Assembly: GCF_023554255.2 (NCBI RefSeq)
Contig: NZ_JAMJWD020000001.1
Location: 1,146,755-1,210,754 of the forward strand
Origin: Phyllobacterium sp. 21LDTY02-6
GTDB taxonomy: Bacteria > Pseudomonadota > Alphaproteobacteria > Rhizobiales > Rhizobiaceae
Length of the DNA stretch: 64,000 nucleotides
Reading direction: 5' to 3'
The notes under the pieces were generated by a model, which made no database searches, was not told the DNA's origin, and saw nothing but the letters and a program-made list of their open reading frames with translations. Of the stretch, positions 56,802 to 64,000 are shown one piece after another; the first letter of the stretch is position 1; the number at the start of each line of letters is the position of its first letter. Both the position numbers and the translations under genes were made by a program.

Positions 56802-58084
56802 GCGTCAAGGTTTTCACCAATGCCCGCATCGTCGATCCTTCCCGGGACATCGACGAGACCGGCACCATCATCATCGACGGCGGCCAGATCGTCGCCAGCG
56901 GCGCGGATGCGCGGAACCAGGGCACGCCGGAGGGGGCCGAAATCGTCGACTGCTCCGGCAAGACCATTCTTCCAGGCTTGGTAGACGCCCGCGTATTCAT
57001 CGGCGAACCCGGTGCGGAACACCGCGAAACCATCGCCTCCGCAAGCCATGCCGCGGCGGCGGGCGGCGTGACCTCCGTCATCATGATGCCCGACACCGAT
57101 CCCGTCATCGACAATGTGGCGCTGGTCGAATTCGTCAAGCGCACGGCGCGCGATACGGCCGTCATCAACGTCTATCCCGCTGCCGCCGCCACCCGTGGCC
57201 TGAAGGGCGAGGAAATGACCGAGATCGGCCTGCTGAAGGAGGCCGGCGCCGTCGCGATCTCCGAGGGCAAGCATTCGATCAACAATACGCAGCTCCTGCG
57301 GCGCGCCCTTACCTACGCCCGTGATTATGGCGTCGTGCTCTGCCAGGAGCCGCGCGATCCTCATCTCGGTGCCGATGGCGTGATGAACGAGGGGCTGTTC
57401 GCAAGCTGGCTCGGACTTTCCGGCACGCCGCGCGAGGCCGAGGTCATTCCGCTGGAACGCGACATGCGGCTCGCTGCGCTGACCAAGGGCGCCTACCACG
57501 CGGCCCAGATATCGACGTCCATGTCGGCCGACGTCATACGCCGAGGCAAGGAGCTCGGCTTGAACGTTACTTCAGCAAGCTCCATCAACCATTTGTCTTT
57601 GAACGAAAATGATGTCGGCGAGTTCCGGACGTTCTTCCGGCTGCAGCCGCCATTGCGGCTCGAGGAGGATCGGCTGGCAATGGTCGAAGCCCTGCGCGAC
57701 GGTACGATCGACATCATCGTTTCCGCTCATGATCCGCAGGATGTCGATACGAAGCGGCTGCCCTTTGCCGATGCGGCGGCCGGTGCCATCGGGCTGGAGA
57801 CCATGCTCGCGGCGGCGTTGCGCCTCTATCATAATGGCGACGTGCCCTTGCTGCGCATCATCGACGCCATGTCCACCGCCCCGGCGCGGATATTCGGCAT
57901 AGAGGGTGGTTCGCTGCGCCCCGGCGCCAAGGCGGATATGACCATAGTCGATCTTGACGAACCATGGATTGTGACGGAAGAAGGATTGCGGTCGCGTTCC
58001 AAGAACACCTGCTTTGAAGGTGCGCGGTTCCAGGGCCGGGTTCTACAGACATTCGTTGCCGGGCAATCCGTGTTCAGCATCTAG
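56798..58084 (+). CDS. Dihydroorotase-like protein without metal ligands (PyrC' type)
   Basis: 428-residue amidohydrolase-fold protein that would be annotated as dihydroorotase by overall similarity, but the catalytic metal motif Asp-x-His-x-His is replaced by D63-A-R65-V-F67 ([10 protein letters not shown]), the later His region reads HAAQISTSM, and the C-terminal Asp motif (normally TDHAPH) reads SAHDPQD. This is the pattern of the inactive PyrC' subunit of class A aspartate carbamoyltransferase, here coupled to pyrB by ATGA overlap. An active dihydroorotase must be encoded elsewhere. Followed by plsY after 26 bases. Confidence 0.85.
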   Translation: MSVKVFTNARIVDPSRDIDETGTIIIDGGQIVASGADARNQGTPEGAEIVDCSGKTILPGLVDARVFIGEPGAEHRETIASASHAAAAGGVTSVIMMPDTDPVIDNVALVEFVKRTARDTAVINVYPAAAATRGLKGEEMTEIGLLKEAGAVAISEGKHSINNTQLLRRALTYARDYGVVLCQEPRDPHLGADGVMNEGLFASWLGLSGTPREAEVIPLERDMRLAALTKGAYHAAQISTSMSADVIRRGKELGLNVTSASSINHLSLNENDVGEFRTFFRLQPPLRLEEDRLAMVEALRDGTIDIIVSAHDPQDVDTKRLPFADAAAGAIGLETMLAAALRLYHNGDVPLLRIIDAMSTAPARIFGIEGGSLRPGAKADMTIVDLDEPWIVTEEGLRSRSKNTCFEGARFQGRVLQTFVAGQSVFSI

Positions 58085-58110
58085 CACTTTTGGCCATCGG
58101 GGGAATTTCC

Positions 58111-58725
58111 ATGTTGGGATTGTTCAGCGACGAGAGCAACCGCATGCTTTTGCTGCTCGCGCTCCTGTTCGGCTATCTGCTCGGCTCGATCCCGTTCGGT
58201 CTCATCCTCACCCGCATCGCCGGCCTCGGCGATGTTCGCAGCATCGGTTCCGGCAATATCGGAGCCACCAACGTCCTGCGCACCGGCAACAAGAAGCTCG
58301 CCGCCGCGACATTGCTGCTGGACATGTTCAAGGGCACGGCGGCTGTGCTGATCGCCGGCCATTGGGGCGGTGACTACGCCCTTCTTGCCGGCCTTGGCGC
58401 CTTTCTCGGCCATATCTTTCCGATATGGCTGAAATTCAAGGGCGGAAAGGGCGTCGCCACCTATCTCGGCGTGTTGCTGGGCCTCTACTGGCCTGTCGCC
58501 TTGATCTTCGCGGCAGCGTGGCTGCTCGTCGCCTTCGTGACGCGCTACTCGTCGCTTGCCGCCCTCGTCGCGTCGGTCGTTGTTCCGGTCGCGCTCTATC
58601 TGATCGACCAAAAATCCATTTCACTATTGTTTTTCATCCTTACGATTATCGTTTTCATGAAGCATCGCGCCAATATTCGACGTCTTGTTTCCGGTACGGA
58701 AGGCAAGATCGGGGCGAAGGGATGA
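58111..58725 (+). CDS. plsY: Glycerol-3-phosphate acyltransferase PlsY
   Basis: 204-residue polytopic enzyme that acylates glycerol-3-phosphate with acyl-phosphate in phospholipid synthesis. Family motifs are [13 protein letters not shown] near residue 20, [19 protein letters not shown] near 42 and [21 protein letters not shown] near 102. ATG 58111 is used; an in-frame TTG seven codons earlier is rejected. Its stop overlaps the dprA start (ATGA). Confidence 0.95.
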   Translation: MLGLFSDESNRMLLLLALLFGYLLGSIPFGLILTRIAGLGDVRSIGSGNIGATNVLRTGNKKLAAATLLLDMFKGTAAVLIAGHWGGDYALLAGLGAFLGHIFPIWLKFKGGKGVATYLGVLLGLYWPVALIFAAAWLLVAFVTRYSSLAALVASVVVPVALYLIDQKSISLLFFILTIIVFMKHRANIRRLVSGTEGKIGAKG

Positions 58726-59855
58726 ATGAAGCCAGGAAGGGCATCCGCCTTTCTGACATGCAACGACTGAACTGGCTGCGCCTCATCCGCAGCGAGAATG
58801 TCGGACCAGCCACATTTCGCGACCTGATCGCCCATTGCGGCACGGCCGCCGACGCCATCTCCATGTTGCCCGAACTGGTGCGGCGCGGCGGCGGCAAGCG
58901 GCAGATACGGGTCGCCAGCGTAGAACAAGTGGAGCGCGAACTCGCGCTCGCCGCTCGAATGGGCGCCTGTTTCACCTGCATCGGCGAGCCGGACTATCCG
59001 CTCTACCTCCGCCAGGCCGACAATCCGCCGCCCGTGGTGGCGATCAAGGGCGATCCGGCGGTTTTCCGGGCGCCTGCCGTGGCCATTGTCGGGGCCCGCA
59101 ATGCCTCCATGGTGGGAATCAAGATCGCGCGCACTTTTGCCAGGGAGCTCGGCGAAGCCGGTTTCGCGGTCATATCCGGCCTCGCCCGCGGCATCGATAC
59201 GGCCGCCCATCATGCAAGCATCGAGCATGGAACCGTGGCGGTCATGGCCGGCGGGCTCGACCATCCCTATCCGCCGGAGAATATCGAACTGTTTAACGCC
59301 ATTCCTGCGCGCAACGGCGCGGTGATCAGCGAGATGCCGTTCGGCTGGGAACCGCGCGCCAGGGATTTCCCGCGGCGCAACCGCATCATCGCGGCACTTG
59401 CCCTCGGGCTGGTCGTGGTCGAGGCGGCTGAACGGTCCGGTTCATTGATCAGCGCCCGCCTCGCCTCGGAAATGGGCCGGCTGGTCTTCGCCGTGCCCGG
59501 CTCGCCTCTCGATCCGAGGGCGAAGGGGGCGAACCAGCTTTTGAAGAATGGAGCGATCGTGGCTACGGAGACCGCCGATATCATCGAAGCGGTCACGCCG
59601 CTCAGCGAGCGACCGCTGGTGGATCAAGCCGAGCTGCTGGCGCCGGCAGCGGATTTTGCGGTGGTGCCGCCGCCCGATGAAACCGACAGGGACAGGCTCA
59701 TCACCCTCCTCGGCCCGGTCGCTGTGGATCTGGACGATCTGGTCCGCACGAGCGGGTTGCATCCTTCCGCCGTAATGTTGATTCTTCTGGAACTCGACCT
59801 CGCCGGACGCCTTGTACGGCACTCGGGAGGGCTAGTTTCTCTTTCTTATGGTTGA
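58722..59855 (+). CDS. dprA: DNA-processing protein DprA
   Basis: 377-residue single-strand DNA chaperone that loads RecA on incoming DNA during natural transformation; homologues are widespread also in bacteria not known to be competent. The extended Rossmann core shows AIVGARNAS near residue 117, [17 protein letters not shown] near 151, and [12 protein letters not shown] near 172. The C-terminal winged-helix region follows residue 310. It is coupled to plsY and overlaps the convergent 67-residue gene by 24 bases. Confidence 0.95.
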   Translation: MNEARKGIRLSDMQRLNWLRLIRSENVGPATFRDLIAHCGTAADAISMLPELVRRGGGKRQIRVASVEQVERELALAARMGACFTCIGEPDYPLYLRQADNPPPVVAIKGDPAVFRAPAVAIVGARNASMVGIKIARTFARELGEAGFAVISGLARGIDTAAHHASIEHGTVAVMAGGLDHPYPPENIELFNAIPARNGAVISEMPFGWEPRARDFPRRNRIIAALALGLVVVEAAERSGSLISARLASEMGRLVFAVPGSPLDPRAKGANQLLKNGAIVATETADIIEAVTPLSERPLVDQAELLAPAADFAVVPPPDETDRDRLITLLGPVAVDLDDLVRTSGLHPSAVMLILLELDLAGRLVRHSGGLVSLSYG

Positions 59856-60035
59856 GTTGCGGTCTTCAAGATCCTTGCGCAACTCGTCACAACTTTCGAT
59901 GTAGGCAATCTCGATAAGATAGGCCAACATCTCCTTTTGGCTGGCCCGTGCAATGGCGCGCAGCTCACCAAGTAATTGTTGAATATACCGGACATTGTCG
60001 ATGGAATTTTTCTGGTTGACCGGGTCATTTCCCAT
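59832..60035 (-). CDS. Conserved-looking 67-residue protein of unknown function
   Basis: 67 residues, helical, charged (SIDNVRYIQQLLGELRAIAR and EMLAYLIEIAYIESCDELRK), no signal peptide or membrane segment. ATG 60035 is eight bases behind TGGAGA, a good ribosome site, and the frame overlaps the end of dprA on the opposite strand by 24 bases. I recognise no named family, although similar small helical proteins occur next to topA/dprA in Rhizobiales. Confidence 0.7.
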   Translation of the reverse strand: MGNDPVNQKNSIDNVRYIQQLLGELRAIARASQKEMLAYLIEIAYIESCDELRKDLEDRNSTIRKRN

Positions 60036-60367
60036 AAATTGATCTCCAAATTAACTTGAATTAGAAAATTGTTCTTATATAAAGGCCATGCCGTGAAATT
60101 GGCATTTATCAAATCGTTTGTTTAAGCCGCTGTTTTTCAATGATATAAGGCAGCGTTTCCAGTTCGGGTCCAACCTCCCCCTTGATCTTGACTCGCAATT
60201 AAATACCATCAATTGCATATTACCTGCGAGCAACTGTAGGTTGTATTTAACGATTTTTCGCTTACAGACCTTGACGTGATGCCGTGGCCTGTTCATTTCA
60301 CAGGGCTGTTTCGTAATGGAAGAAGTGCTTTTGCGCTGTGGCAAAGGCAGGAAAGTATAATCTCGTA
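60036..60367. other. AT-rich intergenic region upstream of topA
   Basis: 332 bases without a supported gene. It contains an 8-base inverted repeat with a long spacer (TTAAATAC at 60199-60206 and GTATTTAA at 60243-60250). It should carry the divergent promoters of topA and the 67-residue gene. A 111-codon minus-strand frame here has no ribosome site. Confidence 0.5.
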
Positions 60368-62980
60368 ATGAATGTCGTCGTCGTCGAATCGCCCGCCAAG
60401 GCCAAAACAATCAACAAATATCTGGGTTCCGGTTACAAGGTCCTGGCGTCGTTTGGGCATGTTCGGGATCTGCCGGCAAAGGATGGCTCGGTTCGTCCCG
60501 ATGATGATTTTTCGATGTCCTGGGAGGTGGATTCCGCCTCGTCCAAGCGCCTTGGCGACATTGTAAAGGCGCTCAAGGACAGCGACGGCCTCATCCTCGC
60601 AACCGATCCGGATCGCGAGGGAGAAGCCATTTCCTGGCATGTTCTCGAGGTATTGCAGCAGAAGAAGGCGATCGGCAAGAAGCCGGTGCAGCGCGTCGTA
60701 TTCAACGCCATCACCAAGGGCGCTGTGCTCGAGGCGATGTCGAATCCGCGCGATATCGATATGCCGCTGGTCGATGCCTATCTGGCGCGGCGGGCGCTCG
60801 ACTATCTGTTCGGCTTCACGCTCTCGCCCGTTCTCTGGCGCAAGCTCCCCGGCGCACGTTCGGCCGGACGGGTGCAATCGGTGGCGCTGAGGCTCGTTTC
60901 CGACCGCGAGGCCGAGATCGAGCGGTTTGTCCGCGAGGAATATTGGACCGTCGCGGCCCTGCTCAAGACCTTGCGCAATGACAGTTTCACCGCCCGCCTC
61001 GTATCGGTGGACGGCAAGAAGCTGGCGAAGCTCGACATCAAGAACGCCGAACAGGCCGGCCAGATCAAGGCCATGCTTGACGGCGCTGCGTTCAAGGCGG
61101 CGAGCGTCGAGGCCAAGCCGACGAAGCGCAATCCCGGGCCGCCCTTCACCACCTCGACCTTGCAGCAGGCCGCATCCGGCCAGCTCGGTTTTTCGGCCTC
61201 GCGCACGATGCAGGTCGCGCAGCGGCTCTACGAGGGCATGGATCTTGGCGGCGAGACGGCAGGTCTCATCACCTATATGCGTACCGACGGCGTGCAGATG
61301 GCGCCTGAGGCGGTGCAGGCAGCCCGCCAGACGATAGGCAAGGTCTTCGGCGAGAAATACGTCCCGGAAAAGCCGCGCTACTACGCGACGAAGGCAAAGA
61401 ACGCCCAGGAGGCGCACGAAGCCATTCGCCCGACGGACTTCAACCGTCATCCCAAGGATGTGCGCAAATTCCTCGATGCCGACCAGGCTCGACTTTATGA
61501 ACTGATCTGGAAAAGGGCGATCGCCAGCCAGATGCAGGCCGCCGATATCGAGCGGACGACGGTCGAGATCGACGCTGTGAACGGCTCGCAGTCGGCGCAG
61601 CTTCGTGCAACGGGCTCGGTGGTGCGCTTTGACGGATTCCTCGGCGCCTATACGGACCATCGCGAAGAGGAAGACACGGACGAGGACGGCGCAAGGCTGC
61701 CGGAAATCCGCGCCGGCGAGAACCTTGCGCGCGAGAAGATCGATACGGAGCAGCATTCGACGGAGCCGCCTCCCCGCTATTCCGAAGCGACGCTGATCAA
61801 GAAGATGGAAGAGCTCGGCATCGGTCGCCCGTCGACCTATGCGGCGACGCTGGCGACGCTGCGCGACCGCGAATATGTCAGCATCGAAAAGCGCAAGCTC
61901 ATTCCGGCGGCCAAGGGTCGCCTGGTCACGGCGTTTCTCGAAAACTTCTTCCCGCGCTATGTCGAATATGATTTCACGGCCGGACTGGAGGAAAAGCTCG
62001 ACGAGATTTCCGACGGCAAGCTGAAATGGAAGGACGTCCTGCGCGATTTCTGGACGGATTTCTTCGGATCGGTCGATGGCATCAAGGAGCTGCGCGTCAC
62101 GAATGTGCTGGACGCGCTCAATGAAAGTCTCGGGCCACTCGTATTTCCGCCGCGCGAAGATGGCGGCGATCCCCGCATATGCCAGGTCTGCGGCACCGGT
62201 ACCCTGTCGCTGAAACTCGGCAAATACGGCGCCTTCGTCGGCTGCTCGAATTATCCGGACTGCAAGTTCACCCGCCAGCTCGGCGGTAGCGAGACGGCCA
62301 GTGAAAATGGCGGCAATGGCGACGAGCCGAAGGTTCTCGGCAAGGATCCCTATACCGACGAGGAGATCAGCGTCCGCAACGGCCGATTTGGTCCCTATGT
62401 CCAGCGCGGCGACGGCAAGGAAGCCAAGCGCGCCAGCCTGCCGAAAGGTTGGACCGTCGACGGCATGGATCATGAAAAGGCGCTGGCATTGCTTTCACTG
62501 CCGCGCGATGTGGGCCAGCATCCCGAAACCGGCAAGATGATCGCCGCTGGAATAGGTCGCTATGGCCCTTATATTACCCATGACGGGGCCTATGCGAATG
62601 TCGACAGCATCGAGGATGTGTTCTCGATCGGCATCAATCGCGCCGTCACCGTTCTGGCCGACAAGCTCTCCAAGGGCCCGCGCCGCGGCGGCGGCACGCC
62701 GGCAGCGCTGAAGCAGCTTGGCGATCACCCGGACGGTGGCGCGATCACGGTGCGGGATGGCCGGTACGGTCCCTATGTCAATTGGGGCAAGGTCAACGCG
62801 ACATTACCCAAGGGCAAGGATCCGGCTGCCGTTACCGTCGAGGAGGCGCTGGCGCTCATCTCGGAGAAGGCCGGCAGCAAGAGCGCCAGGAAACCTGCCG
62901 CGAAGAAGACTGCAACTGCCAAGAAGCCGGCCGCCAAGAAAGCGGCTCCAAAAAAGGCAGCGGCAAAGAAAGCAAGTTAG
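60368..62980 (+). CDS. topA: DNA topoisomerase I (type IA)
   Basis: 870-residue enzyme that relaxes negative supercoils. The Toprim domain begins NVVVVESPAKAKTINKYLG, with DPDREGEAISWH near residue 80; the catalytic tyrosine is in LITYMRTDG near residue 303. One C4 zinc module (CQVCGTG with CSNYPDC) near residues 605-633 is intact, followed by further C-terminal repeats and a Lys/Ala/Pro-rich tail of about 35 residues. ATG 60368 is preferred to GTG 60338 by alignment with homologues. rnr follows after 9 bases. Confidence 0.96.
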   Translation: MNVVVVESPAKAKTINKYLGSGYKVLASFGHVRDLPAKDGSVRPDDDFSMSWEVDSASSKRLGDIVKALKDSDGLILATDPDREGEAISWHVLEVLQQKKAIGKKPVQRVVFNAITKGAVLEAMSNPRDIDMPLVDAYLARRALDYLFGFTLSPVLWRKLPGARSAGRVQSVALRLVSDREAEIERFVREEYWTVAALLKTLRNDSFTARLVSVDGKKLAKLDIKNAEQAGQIKAMLDGAAFKAASVEAKPTKRNPGPPFTTSTLQQAASGQLGFSASRTMQVAQRLYEGMDLGGETAGLITYMRTDGVQMAPEAVQAARQTIGKVFGEKYVPEKPRYYATKAKNAQEAHEAIRPTDFNRHPKDVRKFLDADQARLYELIWKRAIASQMQAADIERTTVEIDAVNGSQSAQLRATGSVVRFDGFLGAYTDHREEEDTDEDGARLPEIRAGENLAREKIDTEQHSTEPPPRYSEATLIKKMEELGIGRPSTYAATLATLRDREYVSIEKRKLIPAAKGRLVTAFLENFFPRYVEYDFTAGLEEKLDEISDGKLKWKDVLRDFWTDFFGSVDGIKELRVTNVLDALNESLGPLVFPPREDGGDPRICQVCGTGTLSLKLGKYGAFVGCSNYPDCKFTRQLGGSETASENGGNGDEPKVLGKDPYTDEEISVRNGRFGPYVQRGDGKEAKRASLPKGWTVDGMDHEKALALLSLPRDVGQHPETGKMIAAGIGRYGPYITHDGAYANVDSIEDVFSIGINRAVTVLADKLSKGPRRGGGTPAALKQLGDHPDGGAITVRDGRYGPYVNWGKVNATLPKGKDPAAVTVEEALALISEKAGSKSARKPAAKKTATAKKPAAKKAAPKKAAAKKAS

Positions 62981-62989
62981 GGTACGAAA

Positions 62990-64000
62990 TTGGCACGCCG
63001 TATATCTCCACCGAAAAGCGGAAAGAAGCGGCCAGACAATTCTGCCCCGGCCCGCGAAATCCGCATGCCGAGCCGCGAAGAGATCATGGAATTCATCCGG
63101 GAGAACCCGGACCTGTCGAGCAAGCGCGACATAGCCAAGGCGTTCAACCTTAAAGGCGATGCGCGCATCGGCCTCAAGGCCGTGCTGCGCGATCTTGCGG
63201 ATGACGGCCTTATCGAAAAGCGCTCCAAACGCCTTGCCATGCCGGGCAGCCTGCCGAGCGTCGCCGTCCTCGACGTGACGGGACGCGACAGCGATGGCGG
63301 GTTGATCGCCCGGCCGGCCGAATGGCCGTCCCATGACGACACGCCTGCACCCGTCGTTTTCATCCGTGCATCACGCAGTTCCAGGGCAGTGACGGCGGGC
63401 GTCGGCGACCGGGTCCTGGCGCGCATCTTCCGCGGCGCCGATCCCTCGGGACCGGAATATACCGCCCGCATCATCAAGCGGATCGAACATCGCCGTGACA
63501 ATATTCTCGGCGTGCTGCGCCGTCTCGAAACGGGCGAATGGCGGCTTGAGCCGGTGGAACGCCGTCAGGCGGAGATCGTCATCGACCCGAGCCAGCTGAA
63601 CAATGCCAAGCCGAACGACCTCGTGGAGGTCGAAATCAGCAAGCCCAGCCGGCATGGATTGGCGCTCGGCCGCATCAGCCAGGTCGTGGGTTCCGTATCC
63701 AGCGAAAAAGCGCTGTCGATGATCGCGATCCACGAACATGAGATTCCGCATGTCTTTCCCGAGGCAGTGCTGGCGGAGGCCGAGGCGGCGAAGCCGGCGG
63801 CGATGGCGAAGAGGGAAGATTGGCGGGACCTGCCGCTTGTCACCATCGATCCTGCCGACGCCAAGGATCATGACGACGCCGTCTATGCGGAGCCCGACAG
63901 TGACGAAGGCAATCCCGGCGGCGTGGTTGCGACCGTGGCGATCGCGGATGTGGCGGCCTATGTCACGCCCGGCTCCCACCTCGACCGCGAGGCGCTCGAA
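62990..64000 (+). CDS. rnr: Ribonuclease R, N-terminal part (3' end outside window)
   Basis: Open frame of 337 codons reaching the right edge. The protein has an N-terminal helix-turn-helix-like part (SREEIMEFIRENPDLSSKRD), cold-shock-type RNA-binding region, and the start of the catalytic RNB domain with the metal motif DPADAKDHDDAVYA near residue 285. RNase R degrades structured RNA in a 3' to 5' direction. The start is TTG 62990, only 9 bases after topA, so the two are likely one operon. The C-terminus is cut off by the window edge. Confidence 0.93.
   Translation, partial: MARRISPPKSGKKRPDNSAPAREIRMPSREEIMEFIRENPDLSSKRDIAKAFNLKGDARIGLKAVLRDLADDGLIEKRSKRLAMPGSLPSVAVLDVTGRDSDGGLIARPAEWPSHDDTPAPVVFIRASRSSRAVTAGVGDRVLARIFRGADPSGPEYTARIIKRIEHRRDNILGVLRRLETGEWRLEPVERRQAEIVIDPSQLNNAKPNDLVEVEISKPSRHGLALGRISQVVGSVSSEKALSMIAIHEHEIPHVFPEAVLAEAEAAKPAAMAKREDWRDLPLVTIDPADAKDHDDAVYAEPDSDEGNPGGVVATVAIADVAAYVTPGSHLDREALE

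Noticed and set aside
60075-60410. A 111-codon minus-strand frame upstream of topA
   Set aside because: Lacks a ribosome site and overlaps the topA start; looks random.
60293-62473. A 726-codon minus-strand frame opposite topA
   Set aside because: Antisense shadow of topA; no motif and no ribosome site.

Overview
The window is chromosomal DNA of a high-GC alphaproteobacterium of the Hyphomicrobiales (Rhizobiales), most like the Brucella/Ochrobactrum/Phyllobacterium side of the order. This rests on recognisable proteins and gene neighbourhoods: a cyclic beta-1,2-glucan exporter (NdvA/ChvA/Cgt type), an ehu/eut ectoine operon in the Sinorhizobium order, the gyrA-coaD-cyclophilin-queA-tgt block, ATP12, a GTTC-N7-GTTC SOS box, and plsY-dprA-topA-rnr. 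No species call is possible from the sequence alone. I found no rRNA, tRNA, CRISPR, prophage or insertion sequence; it reads as a stable core-chromosome segment with one catabolic operon at the left edge.

Layout. 1-6185: 3' end of an ectoine/hydroxyectoine operon (ehuC partial, ehuD, eutABCDE). 6334-11733: small stress-type membrane protein, then an RND efflux pair divergent from a TetR regulator, with a palindrome inside the predicted promoter spacer. 11752-15610: tgt, queA, two cyclophilins, coaD. 15810-21650: a 45-residue membrane peptide, gyrA, marC-like, NDH-2, ssb. 22056-27832: uvrA (sharing an SOS-type control region with ssb), a DUF72 gene, and glnB-glnA behind a sigma-54-like promoter. 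27919-33030: ATP12, RluA-family synthase, crcB, ndvA, yidD, U-type Fe-S scaffold homologue. 33293-42032: folE, hisI, patatin, CBS, rhomboid, BTLCP-type secreted cysteine peptidase, gamma carbonic anhydrase, DUF3126, cysE, alpha/beta hydrolase, double cold-shock protein plus DUF192, glyoxalase. 42137-49323: acyl-CoA carboxylase beta, an AT-rich gap with small genes, then a minus-strand run (gatC, GNAT, gatA, GNAT, YdcF, HI0933-type flavoprotein). 49444-55747: UPF0173 hydrolase, ruvX, a small membrane protein, aidB-like, and a NitT/TauT-type ABC importer. 55836-64000: pyrB, a pyrC homologue without catalytic residues, plsY, dprA, a 67-residue protein, topA, and the start of rnr.

How the genes work together. 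The ectoine operon imports (hydroxy)ectoine and opens it to N-acetyl-diaminobutyrate and then diaminobutyrate; the final steps to aspartate are not in the window. glnB and glnA are the nitrogen-status sensor and its main target. ssb and uvrA share a LexA-type site. pyrB and its pseudo-dihydroorotase partner are translationally coupled, as are plsY and dprA.

The most interesting points are enzymes that have lost metal ligands: the queuine tRNA-ribosyltransferase lacks three of its four classical zinc ligands, the pyrC product lacks the dihydroorotase metal site, the IscU-like protein lacks its third cysteine, and UvrA lacks one cysteine of its first zinc module. Further leads are small unannotated-type genes (45 and 60 residues), an FlbD-like 59-residue protein and several regulatory palindromes. 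I did not see a clear undescribed multi-gene system.
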